Shown one piece after another: positions 1 through 6,836 of a stretch of DNA of 64,000 nt. A program made the position numbers and the translations under genes. This DNA comes from Bacillota bacterium. Its GTDB lineage: Bacteria > Bacillota > Clostridia > Lachnospirales > Lachnospiraceae. Each line of letters starts with the position of its first letter. Within the stretch, counting starts at the first letter, position 1. The stretch is from assembly GCA_023409535.1 (NCBI GenBank), contig JAEYGZ010000037.1:186001-250000 (forward strand). The letters run 5' to 3'. A model generated the notes under the pieces. The model made no database searches, was not told where the DNA came from, and saw only the letters and a program-made list of their open reading frames with translations.

Positions 1-210
1 CTTAATCTGGCGGCAAGATTTGCTGATTTTATCGTGGCAATGAAGGCGGGAAGGATGATCCGCTGCGGCACGCCGGAGCAGGTAATGACAAACGAGGTAC
101 TTGGTAAGGTATATGAGATTGAAGCGAATATCGTGACCGACGAGGTCTCCGGCCGGCCGATTTGTCTGTCTTACCAGCTGCTTCATAAGAAGGAGTATAT
201 ATTACGATGA
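1..210 (+). CDS. ABC transporter ATPase, FecE/BtuD type (3' end only)
   Basis: The reading frame is open from base 1 and gives the last 69 residues of an ATPase. The visible part (LNLAARFADFIVAMKAGRMI, then a CGTPEQV segment and a GRPICLS segment) matches the tail after the H-loop in FecE/FepC/BtuD-type importers of siderophores, haem or cobalamin. Walker A, the signature motif and Walker B lie outside the window. Its stop overlaps the next start as ATGA, so it is translationally coupled to the NifH-like gene. This suggests that the transporter and the nitrogenase-like enzyme handle the same metal chelate or tetrapyrrole-like substrate; that link is inference. Confidence 0.8.
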   Translation, partial: LNLAARFADFIVAMKAGRMIRCGTPEQVMTNEVLGKVYEIEANIVTDEVSGRPICLSYQLLHKKEYILR

Positions 211-950
211 AAAAGTTGGCGATCTACGGAAAAGGCGGTATCGGAAAATCAACTACAGTATCCAATCTGTCAGCCGCCCTGGCGAGGAGGGGTTATAAGG
301 TGATGCAGATCGGCTGCGATCCCAAGGCCGACTCCACCAGAAATCTGACCGGCGGAGTTAAGATACCCACGGTACTTGATATCCTCAGGGAGAAGGACAA
401 TGTCTGTCTGAAGGATATTGTAACGGAAGGAGATCTGGGTGTTCTTTGTGTGGAAGCCGGAGGTCCGGTTCCGGGTGTGGGCTGTGCGGGAAGGGGGATC
501 ATCACTGCATTTGAGAAGCTGGAGGAATTAAAGGCCTATGAGACATACCGGCCGGATATTGTGCTGTATGATGTCCTGGGAGACGTGGTGTGCGGAGGCT
601 TCGCCATGCCCATCCGGGGAGGTTATGCAGACGAGGTTTGTATCGTTACGTCAGGAGAAATGATGTCTTTGTATGCGGCAAGCAATATCGCATATGCGGT
701 CAAGAGCTTCGGGAAAAGAGGTTATGCTTCCCTGAAGGGCTTGATCTTTAATGCAAAGAATATTGAAGAGGAAGATAAGCTGGTGCGTAATGCGGCAGAG
801 GAAATAGAAACAGGTATTCTTTATAAGATCGACCGCAACCCCACGGTACAAAAGGCGGAAGAATTGGGGAAGACGGTGGTGTGCGCATTTCCGGACAGCG
901 GGATGGCAGCAGAATATGATGCCTTATCCCGTATTTTATTTGGGGCATAA
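207..950 (+). CDS. NifH-like ATP-dependent iron protein (nitrogenase-like reductase component)
   Basis: A 247-residue NifH/BchL/CfbC-family protein that would dimerise around one [4Fe-4S] cluster and pass electrons to a NifDK-type partner with ATP hydrolysis. Visible motifs are the P-loop GKGGIGKS (residues 8-15), the GCDPKADST switch I region (about 36-44), cluster ligands C93 (VGCAGRG) and C129 (DVVCGGFAMP), and R96 at the position ADP-ribosylated in true NifH. The start is fixed by the ATGA overlap with the ABC ATPase. It is shorter than NifH (about 270-290 residues). With no nifENB nearby and an importer upstream, a nitrogenase-like reductase of the group IV-VI kind is more likely than nitrogen fixation. 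The substrate is unknown. Confidence 0.88.
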   Translation: MKKLAIYGKGGIGKSTTVSNLSAALARRGYKVMQIGCDPKADSTRNLTGGVKIPTVLDILREKDNVCLKDIVTEGDLGVLCVEAGGPVPGVGCAGRGIITAFEKLEELKAYETYRPDIVLYDVLGDVVCGGFAMPIRGGYADEVCIVTSGEMMSLYAASNIAYAVKSFGKRGYASLKGLIFNAKNIEEEDKLVRNAAEEIETGILYKIDRNPTVQKAEELGKTVVCAFPDSGMAAEYDALSRILFGA

Positions 951-975
951 GGCAGAGCAAAGAGGAGTTGTGAAC

Positions 976-2226
976 ATGAATCAATTGCAGCATTTGAACC
1001 GCTTATCTGAGCTAAATGCCAATAAAGGCGTCAGATTTTTACACAGCGCTGCATCCCCCGGCAGCCACTGTCCGATGCATACGGCATTGGCCTTTGCGAA
1101 GAGAATGCAGGGAGTTTCCACTCTGGTAGTCGGTACGCCGGAATGCGGCTACTACAGTCGTTTTGTTATGGATACACCTTACGGAACGGACGGAGAGCTT
1201 CATTATGTCTATGAGATGGATTCCAATGAAGTGGTGTTCGGCTGCAGAGAAGGATTAATGAAGGCCATCCGTCAGATGGAGGAGGAAGGCGCAGCTGTCA
1301 TACTGCTTGTCATTACCTGTGTTCCTGCTTTGATCGGCGAGGATGCAAAGGCTTTGATCGAAGAGCTGAAAGGGAAGCTGCAGGCGAAGCTGTTCTATGT
1401 GGATGTGGCACATTTTAAGAGGAACGGTTATCAATCCGGATACTATTTATTCTATGAGAAACTGGCAGATATCCTGGAAGCTGAAAGATACGGGCAGGGG
1501 ACCGGCATAAATATTCTGGGCTCCGGCCAGGGCAGTGAGGCAGCGATATTTATAAATATACTGCAAAAAAATGATGTTGCTGTCAATGAGTTTACCTTTG
1601 ATTCCCCTGTGTCGCAGCTGGAGATGCTGTCGGGAGCCGAGGTAAGTGTGGTTCTGTCCGTGAAAATGCTTGGTATGGCCAAGGCCTTGCATCAAAGATA
1701 TGGGATTCCTTACATAGCCCTCTGTAATCGGTATCATCCGGAGGAGATTGCAGAGGGCTACCGGGAGGTTTTTGACCTGTTTGGCATTCGGGATGGAGAA
1801 GAGCTGACGGTCAGATACCGGGAATTACTTGACCTTCAGGAGCGGGTAAAGGAGCTTATTCAGGGATTGCGTTATATGTCCGCCCATCCGGATCTTGAGG
1901 TTACGGTAAGCGCTTATCTTTGCAGGCTTGGTATGATACCGGTCCTTCTGCATGTGGAAGAATATTATGAGGAAGATACCGCTGCAAAAGAACAGATTCT
2001 TGCTCGCGGACATAACCCTTACATTACATATATTACAAATAAGAACAGACTCATGGAAGCGGTCGCCGGTGAGAAGATCGACCTTTCCGTCGGAGAATGC
2101 AAAGACTTTCCGGAAGGCAGATCTATACCGGATCGGGAGCTATACCAGGCAGCAGGCTTGTACGGTTATGAGAAAACCGAAAGACTGTTACGGCTGCTGG
2201 CTGTTTCGGCAGAAAGGAAACAATGA
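976..2226 (+). CDS. NifD-like nitrogenase component 1 protein
   Basis: A 416-residue member of the nitrogenase component 1 / oxidoreductase family. Cysteines C32 (GSHCPMHTA), C57 (GTPECGYYSR) and C115 (ITCVPALIGED) are spaced like the three P-cluster ligands of NifD (62, 88, 154), so it should hold a P-cluster-like Fe-S centre. An in-frame ATG lies at 916 inside the NifH-like gene, but the ATG at 976 follows AGAGGAG at a normal distance and was chosen. The C-terminal half keeps the family's Rossmann-like folds, but I see no convincing FeMo-cofactor Cys/His pair. It overlaps the next gene by 4 bases and probably forms a complex with it. Confidence 0.82.
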   Translation: MNQLQHLNRLSELNANKGVRFLHSAASPGSHCPMHTALAFAKRMQGVSTLVVGTPECGYYSRFVMDTPYGTDGELHYVYEMDSNEVVFGCREGLMKAIRQMEEEGAAVILLVITCVPALIGEDAKALIEELKGKLQAKLFYVDVAHFKRNGYQSGYYLFYEKLADILEAERYGQGTGINILGSGQGSEAAIFINILQKNDVAVNEFTFDSPVSQLEMLSGAEVSVVLSVKMLGMAKALHQRYGIPYIALCNRYHPEEIAEGYREVFDLFGIRDGEELTVRYRELLDLQERVKELIQGLRYMSAHPDLEVTVSAYLCRLGMIPVLLHVEEYYEEDTAAKEQILARGHNPYITYITNKNRLMEAVAGEKIDLSVGECKDFPEGRSIPDRELYQAAGLYGYEKTERLLRLLAVSAERKQ

Positions 2227-3002
2227 TGGGACTTTATAAATATTTACCGGAGCCCTCGGGACGGATGGGGCTTCTATGGACGGTAGGAACGGTGGGAGAG
2301 TCGGCAGTATTGGAATTTGGATCCATGGGACATATGATTTATGCGGATCGCTGGCTCAGCCTGACGGGAGCAGACAACCGCAGTAAGTTGTATACGACAC
2401 ACATCGATGAAAAGGATATTGCCCTTGGGATTACAAGCAGACTCACACAGGCGATGGAGGAAATTATCCGGACAGATTATCCAGGGGCAGTATTTGTCCT
2501 GCCCTCCGTCATTCCTGAGATTATCGGAACGGATCTGTCATTTCTCTGTGAAGAACTTCAGAATCAATATGAGGATGTTCCGATTATAAGCTTTCGTCAT
2601 GGAGGCTTTCAGGACAAGCTGACTGCAGGAGTGGAGGAAGGACTGTATCAGCTGGTCAGACGGCTTCCCGAAATAACGGACAGGACCGCAAAGCGCACCT
2701 TTAATATTATCGGTTCCTGTGCCGATCAAAAAAGCTTTCGGGCGGACGCCGAAGAACTTGTAAGACTATGTGATGAGATCTTTGCAATGGAACCGGTCTG
2801 TATACTCACTTCTGATACTACAGTCAGCAAAATCAAGCAAATGGGGAGTGCCCATGTCAATCTTGTTCTGCGCCGGGAGGGCGTGAAGGCAGCCGGACAT
2901 CTGCAGGAGCGGTTCGGGATCCCTTATCTTTACGGCGAAATTTGCGGCGGAGCAGGCACCGCAGAGTGGATAAAGCAGCTGAAGGAACTGCTTCATCCAT
3001 AG
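2223..3002 (+). CDS. Short NifK-like nitrogenase component 1 protein
   Basis: A 259-residue protein, about half the length of NifK, still recognisable as component 1 family from the N-terminal stretch EFGSMGHMIYADRW and the segments THIDEKDIALG and LPSVIPEIIGTD. Family members normally carry cysteines in the first and third of these segments; here they are replaced (GSMGH; LPSVIPE), so this subunit seems unable to supply P-cluster ligands. It starts in the overlap with the NifD-like gene (ATGATG). It may be a structural partner of the NifD-like subunit or an assembly/docking factor. A possible terminator follows at 3047. It is the last gene of the operon. Confidence 0.72.
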   Translation: MMGLYKYLPEPSGRMGLLWTVGTVGESAVLEFGSMGHMIYADRWLSLTGADNRSKLYTTHIDEKDIALGITSRLTQAMEEIIRTDYPGAVFVLPSVIPEIIGTDLSFLCEELQNQYEDVPIISFRHGGFQDKLTAGVEEGLYQLVRRLPEITDRTAKRTFNIIGSCADQKSFRADAEELVRLCDEIFAMEPVCILTSDTTVSKIKQMGSAHVNLVLRREGVKAAGHLQERFGIPYLYGEICGGAGTAEWIKQLKELLHP

Positions 3003-3046
3003 AACAATAAGGAGTTATACCATACTTTATCAACCGAATAGGATAG

Positions 3047-3099
3047 GCCTTGGCAGAACGGAGAGTCAGCAGGAGAAGCGTATGCCAGGGCATTTTTTT
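3047..3099 (+). terminator. Intrinsic terminator after the nitrogenase-like operon
   Basis: A stem of about 9 bp pairs 3047-3055 (GCCTTGGCA) with 3083-3091 (TGCCAGGGC), with one G-T pair, followed by seven Ts. The loop is long (27 nt), so it may be weaker than typical. Confidence 0.55.
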
Positions 3100-3137
3100 G
3101 TTAATAAATTAATAATAGTAATAATTATTAATTTGTA

Positions 3138-3166
3138 TTGAAAAATGTAAAACGGTGATGTAGAAT
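3138..3166 (+). promoter_or_regulatory. Sigma-A type promoter for the H-NOX chemoreceptor
   Basis: TTGAAA (3138-3143) and TAGAAT (3161-3166) are separated by exactly 17 bases, 35 bases before the chemoreceptor start. The upstream DNA is very A+T rich, as in UP-element regions. Confidence 0.6.
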
Positions 3167-3200
3167 AATGACAAAATGAATACACGAAGGAGAGGAAACT

Positions 3201-4994
3201 ATGAAAGGAACAATTGTATCAACCTGGGTTGAGACCTGCAGAACACTGTACGGAAATGATATCGTGAGGCAGGCCTTAAAGACATTTAATCTTCCGATTG
3301 ATGTCGTTTTTACACCATTAGAGGATGTGGAGGATAAGGTGGCAATCGGCATTGTCGACCAGGTAGGCGTATTGGCCGGTAAGGATCATCAGGAGATTTG
3401 GAGGGCGATGGGAGAACAGAATATACAAACCTTTAGCCAGCGTTATCCCGGCTTCTTCCGGCATGATTCTGCTTACCAGTTCTTAAAATCCATGAATGAT
3501 GTGCACAAAATTGTAATGAAGCGGTTTAAAGGAGCAATACCTCCGGTATTGGATCTGAAGCCCGTTTCTTCCAATGAGGTGCTTTTTATCTATCATTCCA
3601 AGCGGGATATGCAGTATTATCTTTTAGGAATGCTCCAGGGTACAGCGCAGTATTTTAATGAAACTGTAAAGGTTGAGCTGTTAGGCCAGTCCCATGGGGA
3701 AGCACAGCTGAAACTGATCTTTGAGAAGGACATAACATTTACGAAGAAATATCGCTTCAATCGGCTTCTTTCCTTGGGATTTATCAAAAATGTAGCCTTA
3801 AAAACGGCATTATTTAATACAATTGTTGTTGCGCTTGTTTCCTTCTTTACTCTCCCGGATAAATTATATACCGCGCCCATCGCTGCGGCTGCTTTCGTCA
3901 GCTCCGCATTTGCCGCTTATTATTTAAACAGGCCCCAAAAGCTGCTGAAGGAGGAGCTGAAGCGGCTTGGAAAAAGTGATTTTGTAGAATATCTGACGGT
4001 AAAATCTGCAGATGAATACGAAGGTATGATGGAAACCCTGAACCTGATCAAGCAGAATGTCCAGAAGGACTTTATCGGTTTTAACGCCATTGTTGATGAG
4101 ATGTATACCTTTAATCATTCTGTAACCGAAATCGCAGAGACCATGCAGGATACCTCCAACGATATAACGGCGGTTCTGGATGAAGTGGCAATTGCGGCCA
4201 CCACTCAGGCAGAAGATACGGAGCATTCGGTAAATGTTCTTAACGACAGTATCAAGAATGTTACCAAAATCTCTAATGAAGGTCAGGATAATAAAAGTAA
4301 GATAGAGCTTGCAATGACTAATCTGGAGAATAGCTTTCATAACGTACATAATACCACCCAGGAAATTAATAAGGTGCTGAATAAGTTCAATGTTATCCGG
4401 AACAACAGCAATGAGCTTCGCATGAAGGCGGAGGGAATTACACAGATCGTCTCCATCGTATCCTCCATTGCGGAACAGATTAACCTGCTGTCCTTGAATG
4501 CTTCCATTGAGGCGGCAAGGGCCGGGGAAGCCGGAAGAGGCTTTGCGGTGGTTGCAGATGAGGTTAGAAAGCTCTCCGTGCAGACCAATCATGCGGTCAA
4601 TGACATTAATTCAAACCTGACGGAATTTGTGCAGGATCTGGGCGGAGTCGCAGGGGATATTGATATTCAGTACGGTGTCCTGGAGAAGGAGAGTGATAAG
4701 CTGACGGAAGCGGTTAATGTATCCAGCCAGGCAAACAGTAATCTGAAGACGGTGTCGGATCTGATCATACAAACTTCGCAGGAGTTAAAAAAGGAAGCAG
4801 ACCATATTGCAACCATCTTTGACAATATGCACAGCCTGGCAGCCATAGCGGAGGAAAATTCAGCCGCAACCGAGGAAGCAAGCTCCAATGTGGCCATATA
4901 TATGGATCAGATCAATGAGCTTACACATCAGATCAATGTGTTCAATGAGATGATTAAGAACTTCCAGGAGGACCTGGGCAAATATAAAATATAA
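3201..4994 (+). CDS. Methyl-accepting chemotaxis protein with H-NOX (haem O2/NO) sensor domain
   Basis: A 597-residue transducer. Residues 1 to about 185 form an H-NOX haem domain: proximal ligand H102 (NDVHKIV), the propionate-binding Y131-x-S133-x-R135 (YHSKR), I5 and P115 against the haem, and a distal network of W9, N74 and Y140. All of these fall at the same numbers as in the structurally known Thermoanaerobacter H-NOX, whose Tyr140 stabilises bound O2. Two membrane segments follow (about 203-219 and 225-243). No clear HAMP domain is seen, then a long coiled-coil signalling domain with its tip at about 419-460 (NLLSLNASIEAARAGE). There is no C-terminal CheR-binding pentapeptide. It probably steers this anaerobe away from O2. 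SD AGGAGAGGAA precedes the ATG. Confidence 0.93.
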   Translation: MKGTIVSTWVETCRTLYGNDIVRQALKTFNLPIDVVFTPLEDVEDKVAIGIVDQVGVLAGKDHQEIWRAMGEQNIQTFSQRYPGFFRHDSAYQFLKSMNDVHKIVMKRFKGAIPPVLDLKPVSSNEVLFIYHSKRDMQYYLLGMLQGTAQYFNETVKVELLGQSHGEAQLKLIFEKDITFTKKYRFNRLLSLGFIKNVALKTALFNTIVVALVSFFTLPDKLYTAPIAAAAFVSSAFAAYYLNRPQKLLKEELKRLGKSDFVEYLTVKSADEYEGMMETLNLIKQNVQKDFIGFNAIVDEMYTFNHSVTEIAETMQDTSNDITAVLDEVAIAATTQAEDTEHSVNVLNDSIKNVTKISNEGQDNKSKIELAMTNLENSFHNVHNTTQEINKVLNKFNVIRNNSNELRMKAEGITQIVSIVSSIAEQINLLSLNASIEAARAGEAGRGFAVVADEVRKLSVQTNHAVNDINSNLTEFVQDLGGVAGDIDIQYGVLEKESDKLTEAVNVSSQANSNLKTVSDLIIQTSQELKKEADHIATIFDNMHSLAAIAEENSAATEEASSNVAIYMDQINELTHQINVFNEMIKNFQEDLGKYKI

Positions 4995-5067
4995 TTATCT
5001 GCAATAATATATTAAGCACTATGCCAGAGCATATGAAATCAATTACTTGTCAATTATCATAGGAAGA

Positions 5068-5083
5068 GTTCAATGAGATGATT
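5068..5083 (+). repeat. 16-bp partial duplication of the chemoreceptor 3' end
   Basis: GTTCAATGAGATGATT is identical to 4940-4955, inside the last codons of the chemoreceptor. It looks like a remnant of a short duplication in the spacer before the methyltransferase gene. Confidence 0.5.
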
Positions 5084-5110
5084 GTGCCTGTCTCATATTT
5101 GAGTTATAAT
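5082..5110 (+). promoter_or_regulatory. Sigma-A type promoter candidate before the methyltransferase
   Basis: TTGTGC (5082-5087) and TATAAT (5105-5110) with 17 bases between them. It lies about 143 bases before the start at 5254, so the transcript would have a leader. The leader holds three related stretches around TTGCCTGTAC / TGTGCCTGT whose role is unknown. Confidence 0.5.
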
Positions 5111-5253
5111 GGTGCACAGTGTGGATGACTGAAAGGCATAATTTCATTTGAAAGTTTGTGCCTGTACCATCAAAGTATCAAGGTTTGCCTGTACAAACTG
5201 ACTCAGAGGACTGGTACGACGGTTATTATGATTAGATAGAAAGTGAGAATAGT

Positions 5254-6117
5254 ATGTGGATTGCAAGCGACTGGAAGGATTATGAGGTAATTGATACCGC
5301 AAAGGGTGAGAAGCTGGAACGATGGGGGAATTATTTGCTGGTTCGTCCTGATCCACAGGTAATCTGGGAGACGCCGGTGCTGCATAAGGGCTGGAAGAAG
5401 CCCAATGCCCATTATCACAGAAGCTCCAAGGGCGGCGGTGAATGGGAATTCTTTGATTTGCCCAAGCAGTGGGATATTACTTACAAGGAGCTGACCTTTC
5501 ATTTGCAGCCCTTCAGCTTTAAGCATACCGGACTCTTTCCGGAGCAGGCGGTCAATTGGGACTGGTTCGGCCAAAAGATCAAGAGTGAGAAGGGAAGACA
5601 GATTAAAGTGCTGAACCTGTTTGCCTATACCGGCGGTGCAACCCTGGCGGCGGCTAAGGCTGGTGCAGCTGTGACTCATGTGGATGCTTCCAAGGGCATG
5701 GTTACCTGGGCGAAGGAAAATGCCGCGGCCTCAGGGCTGGGTGAAGCACCCATCCGGTATATCGTGGATGACTGTGTTAAATTTGTGGAGCGCGAGCTTC
5801 GAAGAGGTATCAGATATGATGCAATCATCATGGATCCGCCTTCCTATGGCCGGGGGCCAAAGGGGGAAATATGGAAGATGGAAGACAGTATCCATCCCTT
5901 TCTCCAGCTTTGTGTTAAGCTATTATCAGAAGAGCCGTTATTCTTCTTACTCAATTCCTATACCACAGGCTTGCAGGCGGGAGTTCTGGCATATATGCTT
6001 TCTGCTGAGATAGGCGGTAAATACGGCGGCAGGGTTACGGCTGACGAGATTGGTCTTCCCGTGTCTGAAAGCGGTCTGGTTCTGCCCTGCGGAGCCTCGG
6101 GCAGATGGGAAAGATAA
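5254..6117 (+). CDS. Class I SAM-dependent methyltransferase, RlmI-like
   Basis: A 287-residue protein with the SAM-binding motif LNLFAYTGGATLAAAKAGA (motif I), the acidic loop VTHVDASKGM, and the catalytic-region motif IIMDPPSYGRGPKGE. This combination is typical of the COG1092 family, which includes 23S rRNA cytosine-C5 methyltransferases such as RlmI. The N-terminal PUA domain and the TCS cysteine motif usual in RlmI are not seen, so the target may be a different RNA or protein residue. It stands alone between its promoter at 5082 and the terminator at 6133. Confidence 0.8.
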   Translation: MWIASDWKDYEVIDTAKGEKLERWGNYLLVRPDPQVIWETPVLHKGWKKPNAHYHRSSKGGGEWEFFDLPKQWDITYKELTFHLQPFSFKHTGLFPEQAVNWDWFGQKIKSEKGRQIKVLNLFAYTGGATLAAAKAGAAVTHVDASKGMVTWAKENAAASGLGEAPIRYIVDDCVKFVERELRRGIRYDAIIMDPPSYGRGPKGEIWKMEDSIHPFLQLCVKLLSEEPLFFLLNSYTTGLQAGVLAYMLSAEIGGKYGGRVTADEIGLPVSESGLVLPCGASGRWER

Positions 6118-6132
6118 AAGTAAGATAGAATG

Positions 6133-6195
6133 AAACCCGGAGATGCAATCAAAACAGGTACATCCTGAACTGATTGTATGTCCGGGTTTTTTATT
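6133..6195 (+). terminator. Intrinsic terminator after the methyltransferase gene
   Basis: Outer arms AAACCCGGA and TCCGGGTTT enclose an inner pair TGCAATCA/TGATTGTA, followed directly by a T-rich run. It separates the methyltransferase from the sigma-factor operon. Confidence 0.8.
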
Positions 6196-6215
6196 TGTAA
6201 TAATAATATGGGTAA

Positions 6216-6243
6216 TGTAACTTTTTCATTCTGCAGTCGTCTA
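6216..6243 (+). promoter_or_regulatory. ECF-type promoter, probably autoregulated
   Basis: TGTAACTTTTT (from 6216) is followed 16 bases after AAC by CGTCTA (6238-6243). An AAC-type -35 with a CGTC -10 is the pattern read by Bacillus ECF sigma factors such as SigX and SigW. It sits about 43 bases before the sigma gene, which suggests self-activation. Confidence 0.6.
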
Positions 6244-6285
6244 TTTTAGTGTAAGCATACAAAAAGAAGCAGGAAGGGAGAAGGG

Positions 6286-6789
6286 ATGGAACATAAGGAG
6301 TTTATCGAGGCGATATGCGCTGACACCTGGAAAGAGCTATACCGCTTCGTATATTATAAAGTCCAGAACAGGGAAGAGGCTCAGGACATCACACAGGAGA
6401 CCTATGCAAGGGCAATTTCCTATCTGGAAAAGCACCAGAATCAGGTGGACGATTATGGCAGCTACCTTCGGACCATATCCATGAATATTATCAGGGACCA
6501 ATGGAGGGCGAAAAAGCGCAGGGGCAGCAGTATTAACATAGAGGATGCCGATCCTGAGGAGTTTGCCGTAGGGGATTTCACGGAGCTGGTAAATGAACGC
6601 TCCCTGATGGAGGAAGCACTGGAGCGCCTAAAACCGGAGCAGCAAAGGGTGATTGAGCTTCGCATCCTGAAGGGATACTCCGTAGCGGAGACCGCGCGTA
6701 TCTTAAGGCGCAGGGAAGGAACCGTCCGGGTGATTCAATACCGTGCAGTACATGCACTGGCGGATATCCTGGAAGCAATGAACAGATAA
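6286..6789 (+). CDS. ECF-family RNA polymerase sigma factor
   Basis: A 167-residue group 4 sigma factor with only regions 2 and 4. Region 2 spans about 10-75, with the core-binding and -10 recognition helices (REEAQDITQETYARAI). Region 4 spans about 110-160 (LKPEQQRVIELRILKGYSVAE, then an RREGTVRVIQYRA recognition helix). It is followed 47 bases later by a membrane protein that looks like its anti-sigma factor, and preceded by an ECF-type promoter, which together indicate an autoregulated envelope-stress type unit. SD GGAAGGGAG is well placed. Confidence 0.92.
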   Translation: MEHKEFIEAICADTWKELYRFVYYKVQNREEAQDITQETYARAISYLEKHQNQVDDYGSYLRTISMNIIRDQWRAKKRRGSSINIEDADPEEFAVGDFTELVNERSLMEEALERLKPEQQRVIELRILKGYSVAETARILRRREGTVRVIQYRAVHALADILEAMNR

Positions 6790-6836
6790 CTTATTCATAC
6801 GAGGTTAATCATATATTTCATTTGGGAGGAATTAGA

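Noticed and set aside
207..3002. True nitrogen-fixation (nif) operon
   Set aside because: There are no nifE, nifN or nifB genes, the NifK-like protein is half length without P-cluster cysteines, and the operon begins with an importer ATPase.
3924..4592. Long 222-codon open frame on the minus strand
   Set aside because: It lies fully inside the H-NOX chemoreceptor on the opposite strand, has no SD and no family resemblance.
5203..5679. 158-codon minus-strand frame
   Set aside because: It is antisense to the methyltransferase; its sequence is an artefact of the coding strand's codon bias.
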